The position numbers were made by a program, and so were the translations under genes. A stretch of 52,055 nt of DNA from assembly GCA_011525755.1 (NCBI GenBank), contig WYBS01000149.1, positions 1-52,055 on the forward strand. Reading direction: 5' to 3'. The notes beneath the pieces are model-generated. The model saw only the letters and a list, made by a program, of their open reading frames with translations. It did not search any database and was not told the DNA's origin. This stretch comes from Planctomycetaceae bacterium (lineage in GTDB: Bacteria > Planctomycetota > PLA2). Position 1 is the stretch's first letter. Every line of letters starts with the position of its first letter. Positions 16,703 through 26,506 of the stretch are shown piece after piece.

Positions 16703-19700
16703 ATGACGCTGCGCGCGCTGTTCGCTCTTCTCGTGTGCATCGGGGCAGGGGGCGCGGGGGAAGGGGTCATCCACCACGACCTTCGCGTGAAGCTCGACCC
16801 GGAGGCGCATGCGATCGAGGTCACGGACGTCACGCCCTGCCGGCGCTTCCGGCTGCACGCGGGGCTCGCGGTCGAGGGCGGTACGGAGAAGGGCGTCGTC
16901 GAGGGCCACGCGGTGCCGCTCAAGGAGCACGAGGCCATCGGCGACGGCCCGATCCGCTACAAAGGCACGATCCACCATCCTCTCGAGACGCAGGCGGAGG
17001 AGTACGCGCGGAGCTTCTCGGAGACGCCGGGCACGATCTCGGCCGAGGGCGTCTTCCTCGGCGGCGCGAGCGGCTGGATCCCGATGGCCAAGGACGAGAT
17101 GGTCACGTTCACGCTCGAGATCGACCTCCCGAAGGGCTGGGACGCCGTGAGCCAGGGCGTGCGGACGCGCCACGAGATCGTCGGCGACCGCCGGATCGTC
17201 ACGTGGGAGTGCAAGGACGCGATGGAGGAGATCTACCTCGTCGCGGCGCCCTACACGGAGTACTCGCGGAAGGGCGCCGTCGCGGCGTACGCCTTCCTCC
17301 GCACGCCGGATCCCGCGCTCGCGCAGAAGTACCTGGACGTCACGGGCCAGTACATCGACATGTACGGCAGGCTCATCGGGCCCTACCCGTTCGGGAAGTT
17401 CGCGCTCGTCGAGAACTTCTGGGAGACGGGCTACGGGATGCCGTCGTTCACGCTCCTGGGCCCGCAGGTGATCCGCCTCCCGTTCATCCTCCACTCGTCG
17501 TATCCGCACGAGATCCTCCACAACTGGTGGGGGAACGGCGTCTACGTCGATCGCGAGACGGGCAACTGGTGCGAGGGGCTCACGGCGTACCTCGCCGACC
17601 ACCTGATCCGCGAGGGGCAGGGCGCGGGGGAGGAGTACCGGCGGGACGCGCTGAAGAAGTACCGCGCCTACGTCCGCGGCGGGAAGGACTTCGCGCTAAA
17701 GGACTTCCGCGAGCGCCACTCGGCCGCGACGGAGGCGGTCGGCTACGGGAAGGCGCTGATGGTCTTCCACATGCTGCGGATGCGGATCGGCGACGGGAAG
17801 TTCGCGGACGGCCTGCGGTCGTTCTATAAATATTTCAGGTTCAAGCGCGCGTCGTGGAGCGACCTCGCGAAGGTCTTCAGCGACGTCGCGGGGGAGGACC
17901 TGCGGCCGTTCTTCGCGCAGTGGGTGGACCGCGTCGGCGCCCCGGCGCTCGCCGTCCGCGAAGGCCGTCTCGTGCAGACGCAGCCGGGCGACCCGTACGA
18001 GCTTCGCGTGCCGCTCGCGGTCGACGGCAAGCTCGTCCACGTCGACATGAAGGAGGCGTCTGCCCCGCTGCCTCCCGGCGCGAACGTCGTCATCGACCCG
18101 CAGTTCGACGTCTTCCGCCTCCTCGACCGGAGCGAGATCCCGCCGACGCTCGGCGAGCTCTTCGGGGCGGAGAACGTCGTGATCGTGATGCCCGACGAGC
18201 CGGGCCCGTGGAAGGCGCTCGCGGATGCGTGGCGCGTCGAGTCGGTGCCCGAGTCCCTTATCGACGCGATCCCGGAGGGGAAGGCCGTCTGGATCGCCGG
18301 GGAAGGAAACCGCTGGGCGATGGGGATCGACCGCTTCGCCGCCGTCGGCCCCGATTCCGTCACGCTCGCGGGCGCGCGGCACGGGAAGAAGGGTCTCTCG
18401 TTCGTGCTCGTCGCCCCGCACCCCCATGACGAGGAGCTCGCCGTCGGCTGGATCGGCACCGACGTCCCCGAGGCGATCCCGGGCCTCGCGCGGAAGCTCC
18501 CGCACTACGGCAAGTACAGCTACCTCGCGTTCACCGGCAGCGAGCCGACGAACGTGGCGAAAGGCCAGTGGGGCGAGACGCCCCGGGTATCCGCGCGCGA
18601 GCCCCTCGCGAGGCTCGCGCCGCTCTTCGATGCGGAGCGGCTGATGGCGCACGTGCGCTTCCTCGCGGACGAGAGGCTGAAGGGCCGCGGCAACGGGACG
18701 CCCGAGCTGGACGAGGCCGCGGACTACGTCGCGCGCGCGTTCAAGGAGAGCGGCCTCGCCGTCTCGGAGGACCGCTGGGAGGAAGAAGGGGGGCCGGGGG
18801 GGAGGAAGGTGGGGCTCCGGAACGTGATCGCCGTGATCCCCGGCGCGGACCCGCGGTGGAAGGACGAGTGCGTGGTCGTCGGCGCGCACTACGACCATTT
18901 GGGGCTCGGCTGGCCCGACGTTCGGTCAGGCTGCGAGGGCCGGATCCACAACGGCGCCGACGACAACGCGTCGGGCGTCGCGGTCCTGCTGGAGCTCGCT
19001 CGCGCGCTGGCGGAGTCGAAGCCGCCGAGGACGATCGTGTTCGTCGCCTTCGGCGGGGAGGAGTGGGACCTCAGGGGCTCGCGCCGGTTCGTGAAGACGA
19101 CGGCGTGGAAGCCGACGTCGATGGTGAACCTCGACACGGTGGGCCGGCTCGGCGGGAAGAAGCTCACGTTGCTCGGCACCGGCACGGCGGAGGAGTGGAA
19201 GCACATCGCGATGGGGGTGGGGCACGTGACGGGCGTCGAGGCCTTCTGCATCCCGCAGGACCCGGGCGGGAGCGACCAGGTGGCGTTCCACGAGGCGGGG
19301 ATCCCGGGGATCCAGCTCTTCACCGGCGCGCACGAGGACTACCACCGCCCGACCGACGACGTGGAGAAGGTCGATGCGGATGGCCTCGTCAAGGTCGCGA
19401 CGTTCCTCCGGGAGACGGTCGTCTACCTCGCGGAGCGCGACCGCCCGCTGACGAAGGCGGGCGCCGCTCCCGCGCCCGCGGCGGGCGGCGAGGGCCGGAA
19501 GGTGCTCTTGGGCGCGACGCCGGACTTCGCGTTCGAGGGGCCGGGCGTGCGCGTGGAGTCGGTGGTCAACGGCTCGCCCGCGGCGAAGGCGGGCGTCAAG
19601 GCGGGCGACATCCTGCTCGCGATCGGCGACACGGAGTTGAAGACGCTCCGCGACCTGAGCGAGGCATTGAAGGCGCGCGCCGCGGGCGACGTCGTGAAGC

Positions 19701-19759
19701 TCAAGCTCAAGCGCGGCGACTCCGAGATCACGCTCGACGCGACTCTCGTCGCGCGGTAA
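16703..19759 (+). CDS. Exported fused peptidase: M1-like, M28 and PDZ domains
   Basis: 1,018 residues with a signal peptide (MTLRALFALLVCIGAGGAG). About 20-420: M1-type gluzincin with HEILHNWWGN (His269) and a downstream Glu (NWCEGL); the usual GAMEN exopeptidase motif is replaced by WETGYGMPSF. About 640-910: M28 zinc peptidase with GAHYDHLG (His at about 729), NGADDNASGVAVLLEL, VAFGGEEWDL, a D in NLDTVG and a C-terminal His (HEDYHRPTDD). About 930-1018: PDZ (GSPAAKAGVKAGDILLAIG). It probably degrades peptides in the periplasm or outside. A mini-repeat encodes GGPGG inside the M28 part. Confidence 0.9.
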   Translation: MTLRALFALLVCIGAGGAGEGVIHHDLRVKLDPEAHAIEVTDVTPCRRFRLHAGLAVEGGTEKGVVEGHAVPLKEHEAIGDGPIRYKGTIHHPLETQAEEYARSFSETPGTISAEGVFLGGASGWIPMAKDEMVTFTLEIDLPKGWDAVSQGVRTRHEIVGDRRIVTWECKDAMEEIYLVAAPYTEYSRKGAVAAYAFLRTPDPALAQKYLDVTGQYIDMYGRLIGPYPFGKFALVENFWETGYGMPSFTLLGPQVIRLPFILHSSYPHEILHNWWGNGVYVDRETGNWCEGLTAYLADHLIREGQGAGEEYRRDALKKYRAYVRGGKDFALKDFRERHSAATEAVGYGKALMVFHMLRMRIGDGKFADGLRSFYKYFRFKRASWSDLAKVFSDVAGEDLRPFFAQWVDRVGAPALAVREGRLVQTQPGDPYELRVPLAVDGKLVHVDMKEASAPLPPGANVVIDPQFDVFRLLDRSEIPPTLGELFGAENVVIVMPDEPGPWKALADAWRVESVPESLIDAIPEGKAVWIAGEGNRWAMGIDRFAAVGPDSVTLAGARHGKKGLSFVLVAPHPHDEELAVGWIGTDVPEAIPGLARKLPHYGKYSYLAFTGSEPTNVAKGQWGETPRVSAREPLARLAPLFDAERLMAHVRFLADERLKGRGNGTPELDEAADYVARAFKESGLAVSEDRWEEEGGPGGRKVGLRNVIAVIPGADPRWKDECVVVGAHYDHLGLGWPDVRSGCEGRIHNGADDNASGVAVLLELARALAESKPPRTIVFVAFGGEEWDLRGSRRFVKTTAWKPTSMVNLDTVGRLGGKKLTLLGTGTAEEWKHIAMGVGHVTGVEAFCIPQDPGGSDQVAFHEAGIPGIQLFTGAHEDYHRPTDDVEKVDADGLVKVATFLRETVVYLAERDRPLTKAGAAPAPAAGGEGRKVLLGATPDFAFEGPGVRVESVVNGSPAAKAGVKAGDILLAIGDTELKTLRDLSEALKARAAGDVVKLKLKRGDSEITLDATLVAR

Positions 19760-19800
19760 CCGGCTCCCGGCACCAGCGCGTGCCGACGTCGAGGGTTAGC

Positions 19801-20123
19801 ATGGTCGACGTGGCACCGGTCGTGAACAAGGCGGAGGTCCGCGCGCGCGTGAGGGACGCGGAGTCGCATATCCGCGCCCTCGGCGTGCGCCGCCTCGCGC
19901 TCTTCGGGTCCTTCGTGCGGGAGGCGGCGAACCCGGAGAGCGATGTCGATCTCCTGGTCGAGTTCGACCCGCCCCGAAGACCTTCGACAACCTGCTTGCC
20001 CTCGGTGACCTCCTCGAGGCCGCCTTGGGCCGTCGCGTCGAGATCGTCACGACGGCAGCCCTCAGTCCGTTCGTCGGGCCGCACATCCTGAGGGAAGCAG
20101 AGGATGTCCTTCGAGCCGCGTGA
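19801..20123 (+). pseudogene. MNT-type nucleotidyltransferase, frameshifted
   Basis: The ATG frame encodes a nucleotidyltransferase with GSFVREAANPESDVDLLV, the GSxxRxx...DxD motif of MntA-type antitoxins and small MNT proteins. At about 19975 the frame breaks. In the +2 frame the expected remainder continues cleanly (KTFDNLLALGDLLEAALG, RRVEIVT, LREAEDVLRAA) to TGA at 20121-20123. A one-base loss in the CCGCCCCGAAG stretch, real or a sequencing error, explains this. No HEPN/HepT partner follows; the next 140 bp (20124-20265) hold no gene I can see. Confidence 0.78.
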
Positions 20124-20265
20124 GAGGCGGAGTACCTCGCGGTGGTCTCGGGCGGCGGCTCCAAGGAGGCGGGCGACCCGTCCGCGACGCCGTGAACCGG
20201 TCGCGCCGTCTCCGAGCCGCCCGCGCTCACGATCTCCGACGGACCGCCCCCGGACCCCCCGTACT

Positions 20266-21600
20266 TCACGCCCGCAGGAGATCCCACGCCGCGCGGACGT
20301 GGCGCTCCTCCGTCGCGGGCGCGCCGATCGCCATGCGGAGCGTGTAGCCCTTCCCCGGCAGCACAGTGTGGCTCAGATACGCGCGACCCGACGCGTTCAC
20401 GCGCTCGAGCAGCGCCTTGTTCTCGTCGTCGCTCCCGCGCCTCCGGAAGCAGACGAGCGCGAGCGTCCGCTCCGCGCAGAGCTCGAAGCGCCCGTCCTCG
20501 CGCACCCACGACTCGAACCGCTTCGCCAGCTCCACGTGGCGGCGGATGTGCGCGCGCAGCCCCTCCGCACCGTAATGCCGGATCACGAACCAGAGCTTCA
20601 GCGCGCGGAACCTCCGGCCGAGCGGGATCTGCCAGTCGCGGTAGTCGATCACCTGTCCCGCGTGCGCCGTCTTGAGGTATTCGGGCGTCACGGAGAGCGC
20701 GCCGGTGAGGCTCTTCTTGTCGCGCGTCCAGAACGCCGAGCAGTCGAAGCTCGTGAGCAGCCACTTGTGCGGGTTCATGCAGAACGAGTCCGCGCGATCG
20801 ACGCCCTCGATCATCCAGCGGAACTCCGGGCACACGCACGCGGCGCCGGCGTAGGCGGCATCGACGTGCAGCCAGAGGTCAGGGGGCAGCGGGGGCAGGG
20901 GATCGATCGCCGTCGACGAGGTCGTCCCGACCGTCGCGCAGACGAAGAAGGGGCGCCGGCCCCTCGCGCGGTCCTCCGCGATCATCGCGTCGAGCGCCGC
21001 GGGGTCCATCGAGAGGTCCGGCCTCACCGGGACGAGGCGCAGGTCGATGCCCGCGATGTTCGCGGCCTTCTGCACCGACGAGTGCGCCTGCTCCGACGCG
21101 TAGGCCACGAGGTCGCCTTCTCCCGCCCGGTGGCGCGCGGCGAGCATGGCGACGAGCGTCGACTCGCTCGCCGTCCCCTGGATGCACCCCTCGAACGCGC
21201 TCGGCAGCCCGATCAGCTGCGCGAGCCACTCGAGCATCCGGGTCTCGAGCTCGGTCGCCGCGGGGCCCGTCGCCCAGAGCATGCCCTGGATGCCGAGGCC
21301 CGCGGAGAGGAGCTCGCCGAGGATCGCGGGGCCCGATGCGTTGCAGGGGAAATAGGCGAAGAACCCGGGCGCCTGCCAGTGGGTGATCCCCGGGAGGATG
21401 AGCCGGTCGAGATCCTCGAGGATCGCGTCCCACCCCCCTCCCGCGCCCACCCCCTTCTCCGGCGGCGACGCGGGCAGGGCCCCGAGGAGGTCCCCCGGCC
21501 GGTTTCGCGAGAGAACAGGGAACGTTTCGATCCTCTCTTGGTAGTCGGCGATCCAGTCCACCACGCGGTGGCCGAGGGCGCGGAACTCCGAGGGCGTCAT
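20266..21600 (-). CDS. PLP-dependent group II decarboxylase (aromatic amino acid/tyrosine type)
   Basis: 444 residues. Fold type I PLP enzyme of the aromatic-L-amino-acid decarboxylase family: ILPGITHWQAPGFFAYFP near the N terminus, GTASESTLVAMLAAR, LHVDAAYAG with the PLP-binding Asp, and NPHKWLLTSFDC with the PLP lysine. The ATG at 21600 fits the family start (TPSEFRALGHRVVDWI). A mini-repeat has inserted a short EKGVGAGGGW stretch at about residues 50-60 without breaking the frame. The substrate (Trp, Tyr, DOPA or another) cannot be assigned. Divergent from the glutamate dehydrogenase, with 27 bp between the starts. Confidence 0.92.
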   Translation of the reverse strand: MTPSEFRALGHRVVDWIADYQERIETFPVLSRNRPGDLLGALPASPPEKGVGAGGGWDAILEDLDRLILPGITHWQAPGFFAYFPCNASGPAILGELLSAGLGIQGMLWATGPAATELETRMLEWLAQLIGLPSAFEGCIQGTASESTLVAMLAARHRAGEGDLVAYASEQAHSSVQKAANIAGIDLRLVPVRPDLSMDPAALDAMIAEDRARGRRPFFVCATVGTTSSTAIDPLPPLPPDLWLHVDAAYAGAACVCPEFRWMIEGVDRADSFCMNPHKWLLTSFDCSAFWTRDKKSLTGALSVTPEYLKTAHAGQVIDYRDWQIPLGRRFRALKLWFVIRHYGAEGLRAHIRRHVELAKRFESWVREDGRFELCAERTLALVCFRRRGSDDENKALLERVNASGRAYLSHTVLPGKGYTLRMAIGAPATEERHVRAAWDLLRA

Positions 21601-21627
21601 TGGCCCATAGGGTATCGTGGGAGCCCC

Positions 21628-24600
21628 TTGACGATCTTCACCGAGGAGCGGAAGACCGACCTCATCGAGACCGTCGCGAGAAGCGTCGCGAAGGACGGCG
21701 CGGAGGCGTTCGTCCGGTTCCTCTACGCCGACGTCGCGCCCGGGGACCTCGTGGGCGACACGCCCGAGAACCTGTCGGGCGCCGCGCTGGGCTTCTGGCG
21801 GTTCCTCGCGGAGCGGAAGCCGGGGACGCCGCTCGTGCGGGTCTACGCGCCCTCCGCGAAGAAGCACGGCTGGTCGTCGGAGCACACGGTCGTCGAGGTC
21901 GTCACCGAGGACATGCCCTTCCTCGTCGACTCGGTGACGGCGTTCCTGAACGGCGCCGACGCGGAGGTGCATCTCGTGATCCACCCGGTCGTCCGGGCCG
22001 AGCGGGACAAGCGGGGGCGGCTCGGGAGCATCCACGACCGCCGGGCGGCGGAGGGGGAGCGCGAGTCGTGCATGCACATCCGGATCGGCGCGCAGCCCGA
22101 GGAGCGCCACGCGCTGCTGCGCGAGGGGATCCTCGGGGTGCTCGCGGACGTGCGCGCAGCGGTCGACGACTGGGGGCCGATGCGCGAGCGCTGCGCGACG
22201 ATCGCCTCGGGCCTCGAGGCGGGACCGGTGTCGCGGCCCTCGGACGAGGCCAAGGAGGTCTGCGGGTTCCTCCGCTGGCTCGAGGCGAACCACTTCACGT
22301 TCCTCGGCTTCCGCGAGTACCGGATCGAGACCGATCGCGCCTTCGTCGTGCCGGGAAGCGGCCTCGGGCTCCTCCGCGACGAGAAGGCGACCGTGTTCGA
22401 CGGCCTCATCACCGGCGAGGCGCCGCCGGCGGAGATCTTCCAGCCGGGGCTCGTCCGGGTCACGAAGGCGAACCGGCTGTCGACCGTCCACCGCAACGTC
22501 CACCTCGACGCGATCGGGGTCAAGAGCCTCGACGCGGAAGGCCGCGTCACCGGCGAGGCCCTGCTGGTCGGCCTCTTCACGTCGGCAGCGTACTCCCGCA
22601 GCCCGCGCGAGATCCCGCTGCTGCGGCGGAAGGTCGACCACGTGCTCGTGCGCTCGGGCTACTCGCCGCGGAGCCACAACTACAAGACGCTCAACCACCT
22701 CCTCGAGACCTATCCGCGCGACGAGCTCTTCCAGATCTCGGAGGACGAGCTCTTCCCGATCGCGCTCGGGATCCTGCGGCTCCAGCAGCGCCGGCGCATC
22801 GCGCTTTTCCCGCGCGTCGACCCCTTCCAGCGATTCGTCTCCTGCCTCGTCTACGTGCCGCGCGACGTCTTCGGCACGGGGCTCCGGCTGCGCTTCCAGG
22901 AGATCCTCGCGGAGGCGTTCCGCGGCCGCGTGACCGCGTTCTACACGCACATGACGGACGAGCCCCTCGCGCGCCTCCACTTCATCGTGAAGACGACGCC
23001 GGGGGAGCTGCCGCCGTTCGACGCGACCGAGATCGAGCGGCGGCTCGCGGACGCGGGGCGTTCCTGGAGCGACCGGCTGCGCGAGGCGCTCGTCCGCGCG
23101 CGCGGCGAGGAGGGCGGCGTCGCCCTTTGCCAGCGCTTCGCAGGCGCCTTCCCGGCGAGCTACCGCGACTCGGTGGAACCGGCGGAGGCGGCGGCGGACG
23201 TCGCCCATGTGGAGCGCGCGCTCGAGCACGGGCTCGCGGTCCATCTCGACCGCCGGACGGGAGGGGGTCCGGGGGAGGTGCGGCTGAGGCTCGTCTCCGC
23301 GGGGCCGGAGCGGCCGCTCTCGGAGGTCCTGCCGCTGCTCGAGAAGATGGGGCTCACGGTCCTCCGCGAGCAGCCGTTCCGCGTCCGGCCCCCCGGCACG
23401 ACCGAGCCGATCTGGATCCGCGAGCTGCAGATGACGAGCCGGGACCCGATCGACCTCGAGCGCGTGCGCGAGCCGTTCCACGAGGCGTTCTCGCTCATCT
23501 GGACGGGGGACCTGGAGAGCGACGGCTTCAACGCGCTCGTCCTCTCCGCGGGCCTGACGGCGCGCGAGACGACCATCCTGCGTGCCTATGCGAAGTTCCT
23601 GCGCCAGGCGCGCGTCGCGTTCTCGCAGGAGTACATGGAGCAGGTGTTCGGCCGCTATCCGGAGCAGGCGCGGCTGCTCGTGCAGATCTTCCTCACGCGG
23701 TTCGATCCGGCGCGGACCGACGGCGAGACGGGGGCGATCGAGCTCGCGGGCGCCTTCGCCAAGGGGCTCGACGCGGTCTCGAACCTCGACGACGACCGGA
23801 TCCTGCGCGCCTTCTTCGCGTGCGTCGATGCGACTCTTCGGACGAACTACTTCCAGCGCGACTCGCGGGACCAGCCGAAGCCCTACCTCTCCTTCAAGGT
23901 CGACTCGGGCCGGCTCGACCTGCTCCCGCTGCCGCGCCCGTTCCGCGAGGCGTTCGTCTACAGCCCGCGCGTCGAGGCCATTCACCTGCGAGGCGGGCCC
24001 GTGGCGCGCGGCGGCATCCGCTGGTCGGACCGCCGCGAGGACTTCCGCACCGAGATCCTCGGCCTCATGAAGGCGCAGATGGTCAAGAACGCCGTCATCG
24101 TCCCGGTCGGCTCGAAGGGAGGCTTCGTCGTCAAGCGCCCGCCGCCGGAGGGGGGCAGCAAGCTCAAGGAGGAGGTCGTGGAGTGCTACCGCACCCTGAT
24201 GCGGGGGCTCCTCGACGTGACCGACAACCGGGACGGGGACCGCATCCTGCCGCCGCCTCTCGTCGTGCGGCGCGACGGCGACGATCCCTATCTCGTCGTC
24301 GCGGCCGACAAGGGCACGGCGACCTTCTCCGACATCGCCAACGGGATCTCGAAGGAGTACGGCTTCTGGCTCGACGACGCGTTCGCCTCGGGGGGCTCCG
24401 CGGGCTACGACCACAAGAAGATGGCCATCACCGCGCGCGGCGCCTGGGAGGCCGTGAAGCGTCACTTCCGGGAGATGGGGAAGGACATCCAGAAGGAGGA
24501 CTTCACGGTCGCCGGCGTCGGCGACATGGCGGGCGACGTCTTCGGAAACGGCATGCTCCTCTCGCCGCGCACCAGGCTGGTCGCGGCCTTCAACCACGTC

Positions 24601-26397
24601 CACATCTTCCTGGACCCGGACCCCGACCCGAAGAAGAGCCTCGCCGAGCGCAAGAGGCTCTTCGACCTGCCGGGCTCGACGTGGGCGGACTACAACAAGA
24701 AGGCGCTTTCGGACGGAGGCGGCGTCTGGCCGCGGACGGCGAAGGCGATCCAGCTCCCGGAGCCCGCGCGGAAGCTGCTCGGCATCTCCGCCTCGTCCGC
24801 CGCGCCGGCCGATGTGATCCAGGCGATCCTCCGCGCGCCGGTGGACCTGCTGTGGCTGGGCGGCATCGGGACGTTCGTCCGCGCGAGCCACGAGACCGAC
24901 GCGGACGTGGGGGACCGGGCGAACGACGCCCTCCGGGTGACGGCCAGGGACGTGGGCGCAAAGGTCGTCGGGGAGGGCGCGAACCTCGGATTCACGCAGC
25001 GGGCCCGGGTCGAGTACGCGCTCCGCGGGGGCCGCCTCAACACCGACGCCGTCGACAACTCCGCGGGCGTCGACTGCTCGGACCACGAGGTGAACATCAA
25101 GATCCTGCTCCGCGAAGTGGAGCGGTCCGGGAAGCTCACGCGCGAGGACCGCGACCGGCTCCTCGCCGGGATGACCGACGAGGTCGCGGAGCTCGTGCTG
25201 CGCGATAACTACCTCCAGACGCAGGCGATCACGGTCACGCACAAGCTCGGGGCCCACCTCGTCGACCGCGTCGGCCGCTTCATGCGCGCGCTCGAGAAGG
25301 CGGGGCGCCTCAACCGGGCGCTCGAGTATCTCCCGGACGAGGAGACGCTGGGCGAGCGCGTGCGCGACAAGGTGGGCCTCACGCGGCCGGAGCTGGCCGT
25401 GCTGCTCGCCTACTCGAAGATCGACCTCTACGACCAGCTGCTGGCGTCGGACGTGCCGGACGACCCGACGCTCTCGGGCGAGCTCATGCACTACTTCCCG
25501 AAGGCGCTGCGGGAACGCTACCCGGAGGCGATCGCGGGCCACCGGCTGCGCCGCGAGATCGCCGCGACGGTCGTGACCAACAACCTCGTGAACCGCGTCG
25601 GGATCATGTTCATCCACGAGGTGCGCGAGAAGACCGGGATGCCCGCGGACGTGATCGTGCGTGCGTACCTCGCCGCGCGCGACATCCTCGGCGTGCGGGA
25701 TCTCTGGCTCGAGATCGAGGCGCTCGACAACCGCGCCCCCGCGGCGGCCCAGGCCGCGATGCTCGCGGAGTGCGGCCGGCTCCTGGAGCGGACCACGGTG
25801 TGGCTGCTGCGGTACGGCGAGCATCCCCTGGACATCGCGCGCCTCCGCGAGACCTACGGTCCCGGCGTGAGGGATCTCGTACCCACGATCGAAGCGACGC
25901 TGGGGGAGGACCAGCGCAAGATCCTCGAGACCCGCCGGAAGGGCTTCGAGGAGCAGGGCGTGCCGTCGGAGACGGCGTCGCAGGTCGCGTTGCTGCCGTT
26001 CCTCGGCCCCGCCTGCGACATCGTCCGCCTCGCGCAGGCGAGCGGCCGGCCGCTCGCCGCCGTGAGCCGCGTCTACTTCGGCGTGGGCACGCGGTTCGGC
26101 TTCCTGTGGCTGCGTCGCGCCGCGGCGCGCCTCGCCGCCGACACGGCGTGGGAGAAGCTCGCCGTGACCGCGCTCTCGGACGACCTCGATGCGCAGCAGG
26201 CCGAGCTCGTGGCCCGCGTGTTCCATCTGGCGGGGGAGGACGAGGAGCCGGAGGCGGCGATCGAGCGGTTCGCCGAGTCGCGCCGGCCCCTCGTGGCGCG
26301 CACGGAGCAGCTCTTGGCGGAGCTCCAGGCCGCGTCGACCATCGATTTCGTGATGCTCGCCGTCGCCTCCCGCCAGCTCAAATCCATGACCCTCTAG
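21628..26397 (+). CDS. gdh2: NAD-specific glutamate dehydrogenase, large (GDH-180-like) type
   Basis: 1,589 residues, the length of the large bacterial NAD-GDH that deaminates glutamate to 2-oxoglutarate and ammonia. The N-terminal ~650 residues contain ACT-like regulatory segments (EDMPFLVDSVTAFLNG). The catalytic core has ARGGIRWSDRREDFRTEILG, the lysine motif PVGSKGGFVVK (about 828), DKGTATFSDIANGIS and GVGDMAGDVFGNGM. The start is TTG at 21628, as no in-frame ATG lies near; the binding site is weak. A mini-repeat inserts TGGGPGE near residue 545. The TAG stop lies inside the first 24-bp repeat of the following element. Confidence 0.95.
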   Translation: MTIFTEERKTDLIETVARSVAKDGAEAFVRFLYADVAPGDLVGDTPENLSGAALGFWRFLAERKPGTPLVRVYAPSAKKHGWSSEHTVVEVVTEDMPFLVDSVTAFLNGADAEVHLVIHPVVRAERDKRGRLGSIHDRRAAEGERESCMHIRIGAQPEERHALLREGILGVLADVRAAVDDWGPMRERCATIASGLEAGPVSRPSDEAKEVCGFLRWLEANHFTFLGFREYRIETDRAFVVPGSGLGLLRDEKATVFDGLITGEAPPAEIFQPGLVRVTKANRLSTVHRNVHLDAIGVKSLDAEGRVTGEALLVGLFTSAAYSRSPREIPLLRRKVDHVLVRSGYSPRSHNYKTLNHLLETYPRDELFQISEDELFPIALGILRLQQRRRIALFPRVDPFQRFVSCLVYVPRDVFGTGLRLRFQEILAEAFRGRVTAFYTHMTDEPLARLHFIVKTTPGELPPFDATEIERRLADAGRSWSDRLREALVRARGEEGGVALCQRFAGAFPASYRDSVEPAEAAADVAHVERALEHGLAVHLDRRTGGGPGEVRLRLVSAGPERPLSEVLPLLEKMGLTVLREQPFRVRPPGTTEPIWIRELQMTSRDPIDLERVREPFHEAFSLIWTGDLESDGFNALVLSAGLTARETTILRAYAKFLRQARVAFSQEYMEQVFGRYPEQARLLVQIFLTRFDPARTDGETGAIELAGAFAKGLDAVSNLDDDRILRAFFACVDATLRTNYFQRDSRDQPKPYLSFKVDSGRLDLLPLPRPFREAFVYSPRVEAIHLRGGPVARGGIRWSDRREDFRTEILGLMKAQMVKNAVIVPVGSKGGFVVKRPPPEGGSKLKEEVVECYRTLMRGLLDVTDNRDGDRILPPPLVVRRDGDDPYLVVAADKGTATFSDIANGISKEYGFWLDDAFASGGSAGYDHKKMAITARGAWEAVKRHFREMGKDIQKEDFTVAGVGDMAGDVFGNGMLLSPRTRLVAAFNHVHIFLDPDPDPKKSLAERKRLFDLPGSTWADYNKKALSDGGGVWPRTAKAIQLPEPARKLLGISASSAAPADVIQAILRAPVDLLWLGGIGTFVRASHETDADVGDRANDALRVTARDVGAKVVGEGANLGFTQRARVEYALRGGRLNTDAVDNSAGVDCSDHEVNIKILLREVERSGKLTREDRDRLLAGMTDEVAELVLRDNYLQTQAITVTHKLGAHLVDRVGRFMRALEKAGRLNRALEYLPDEETLGERVRDKVGLTRPELAVLLAYSKIDLYDQLLASDVPDDPTLSGELMHYFPKALRERYPEAIAGHRLRREIAATVVTNNLVNRVGIMFIHEVREKTGMPADVIVRAYLAARDILGVRDLWLEIEALDNRAPAAAQAAMLAECGRLLERTTVWLLRYGEHPLDIARLRETYGPGVRDLVPTIEATLGEDQRKILETRRKGFEEQGVPSETASQVALLPFLGPACDIVRLAQASGRPLAAVSRVYFGVGTRFGFLWLRRAAARLAADTAWEKLAVTALSDDLDAQQAELVARVFHLAGEDEEPEAAIERFAESRRPLVARTEQLLAELQAASTIDFVMLAVASRQLKSMTL
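23259..23278 (+). repeat. G-quadruplex-prone mini-repeat inside the glutamate dehydrogenase gene
   Basis: GGGAGGGGGTCCGGGGGAGG, the most perfect copy, in frame and encoding the Gly/Pro stretch TGGGPGE between conserved blocks of the enzyme. Confidence 0.75.
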
Positions 26398-26442
26398 GTC
26401 AACGGTTGCTCTGCCGGTCTCTAGGTCAACGGTTGCTCTGCC
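26392..26442 (+). repeat. Tandem 24-bp repeat (two units, period 27)
   Basis: CTCTAGGTCAACGG-TTGCTCTGCC occurs exactly at 26392-26415 and 26419-26442. The first unit contains the TAG stop of the glutamate dehydrogenase. The second contains the start of the full 85-bp element. Confidence 0.9.
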
Positions 26443-26506
26443 CGGACGCCACAAGCCATTGCAGTACAGGTTGTTACGTCGCTCGTGGTGCGGAATTCGG
26501 TCCGCA
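26422..26506 (+). repeat. 85-bp 3'-end-associated element, copy 1 (downstream of glutamate dehydrogenase)
   Basis: Read along the gene: TAGGTCAACGGTT (26422-26434), 54-nt spacer, palindrome TGCGGAATTCGGTCCGCA (26489-26506). The spacer has complementary segments near its ends equivalent to CGCAA/TTGCG in copy 3 (here with G-T pairs), suggesting a conserved stem. Confidence 0.75.

Noticed and set aside
20124-20265. HEPN/HepT toxin partner after the nucleotidyltransferase
   Set aside because: All frames are short and show no RxxxxH or four-helix pattern; the gap seems to hold only a mini-repeat-like run.
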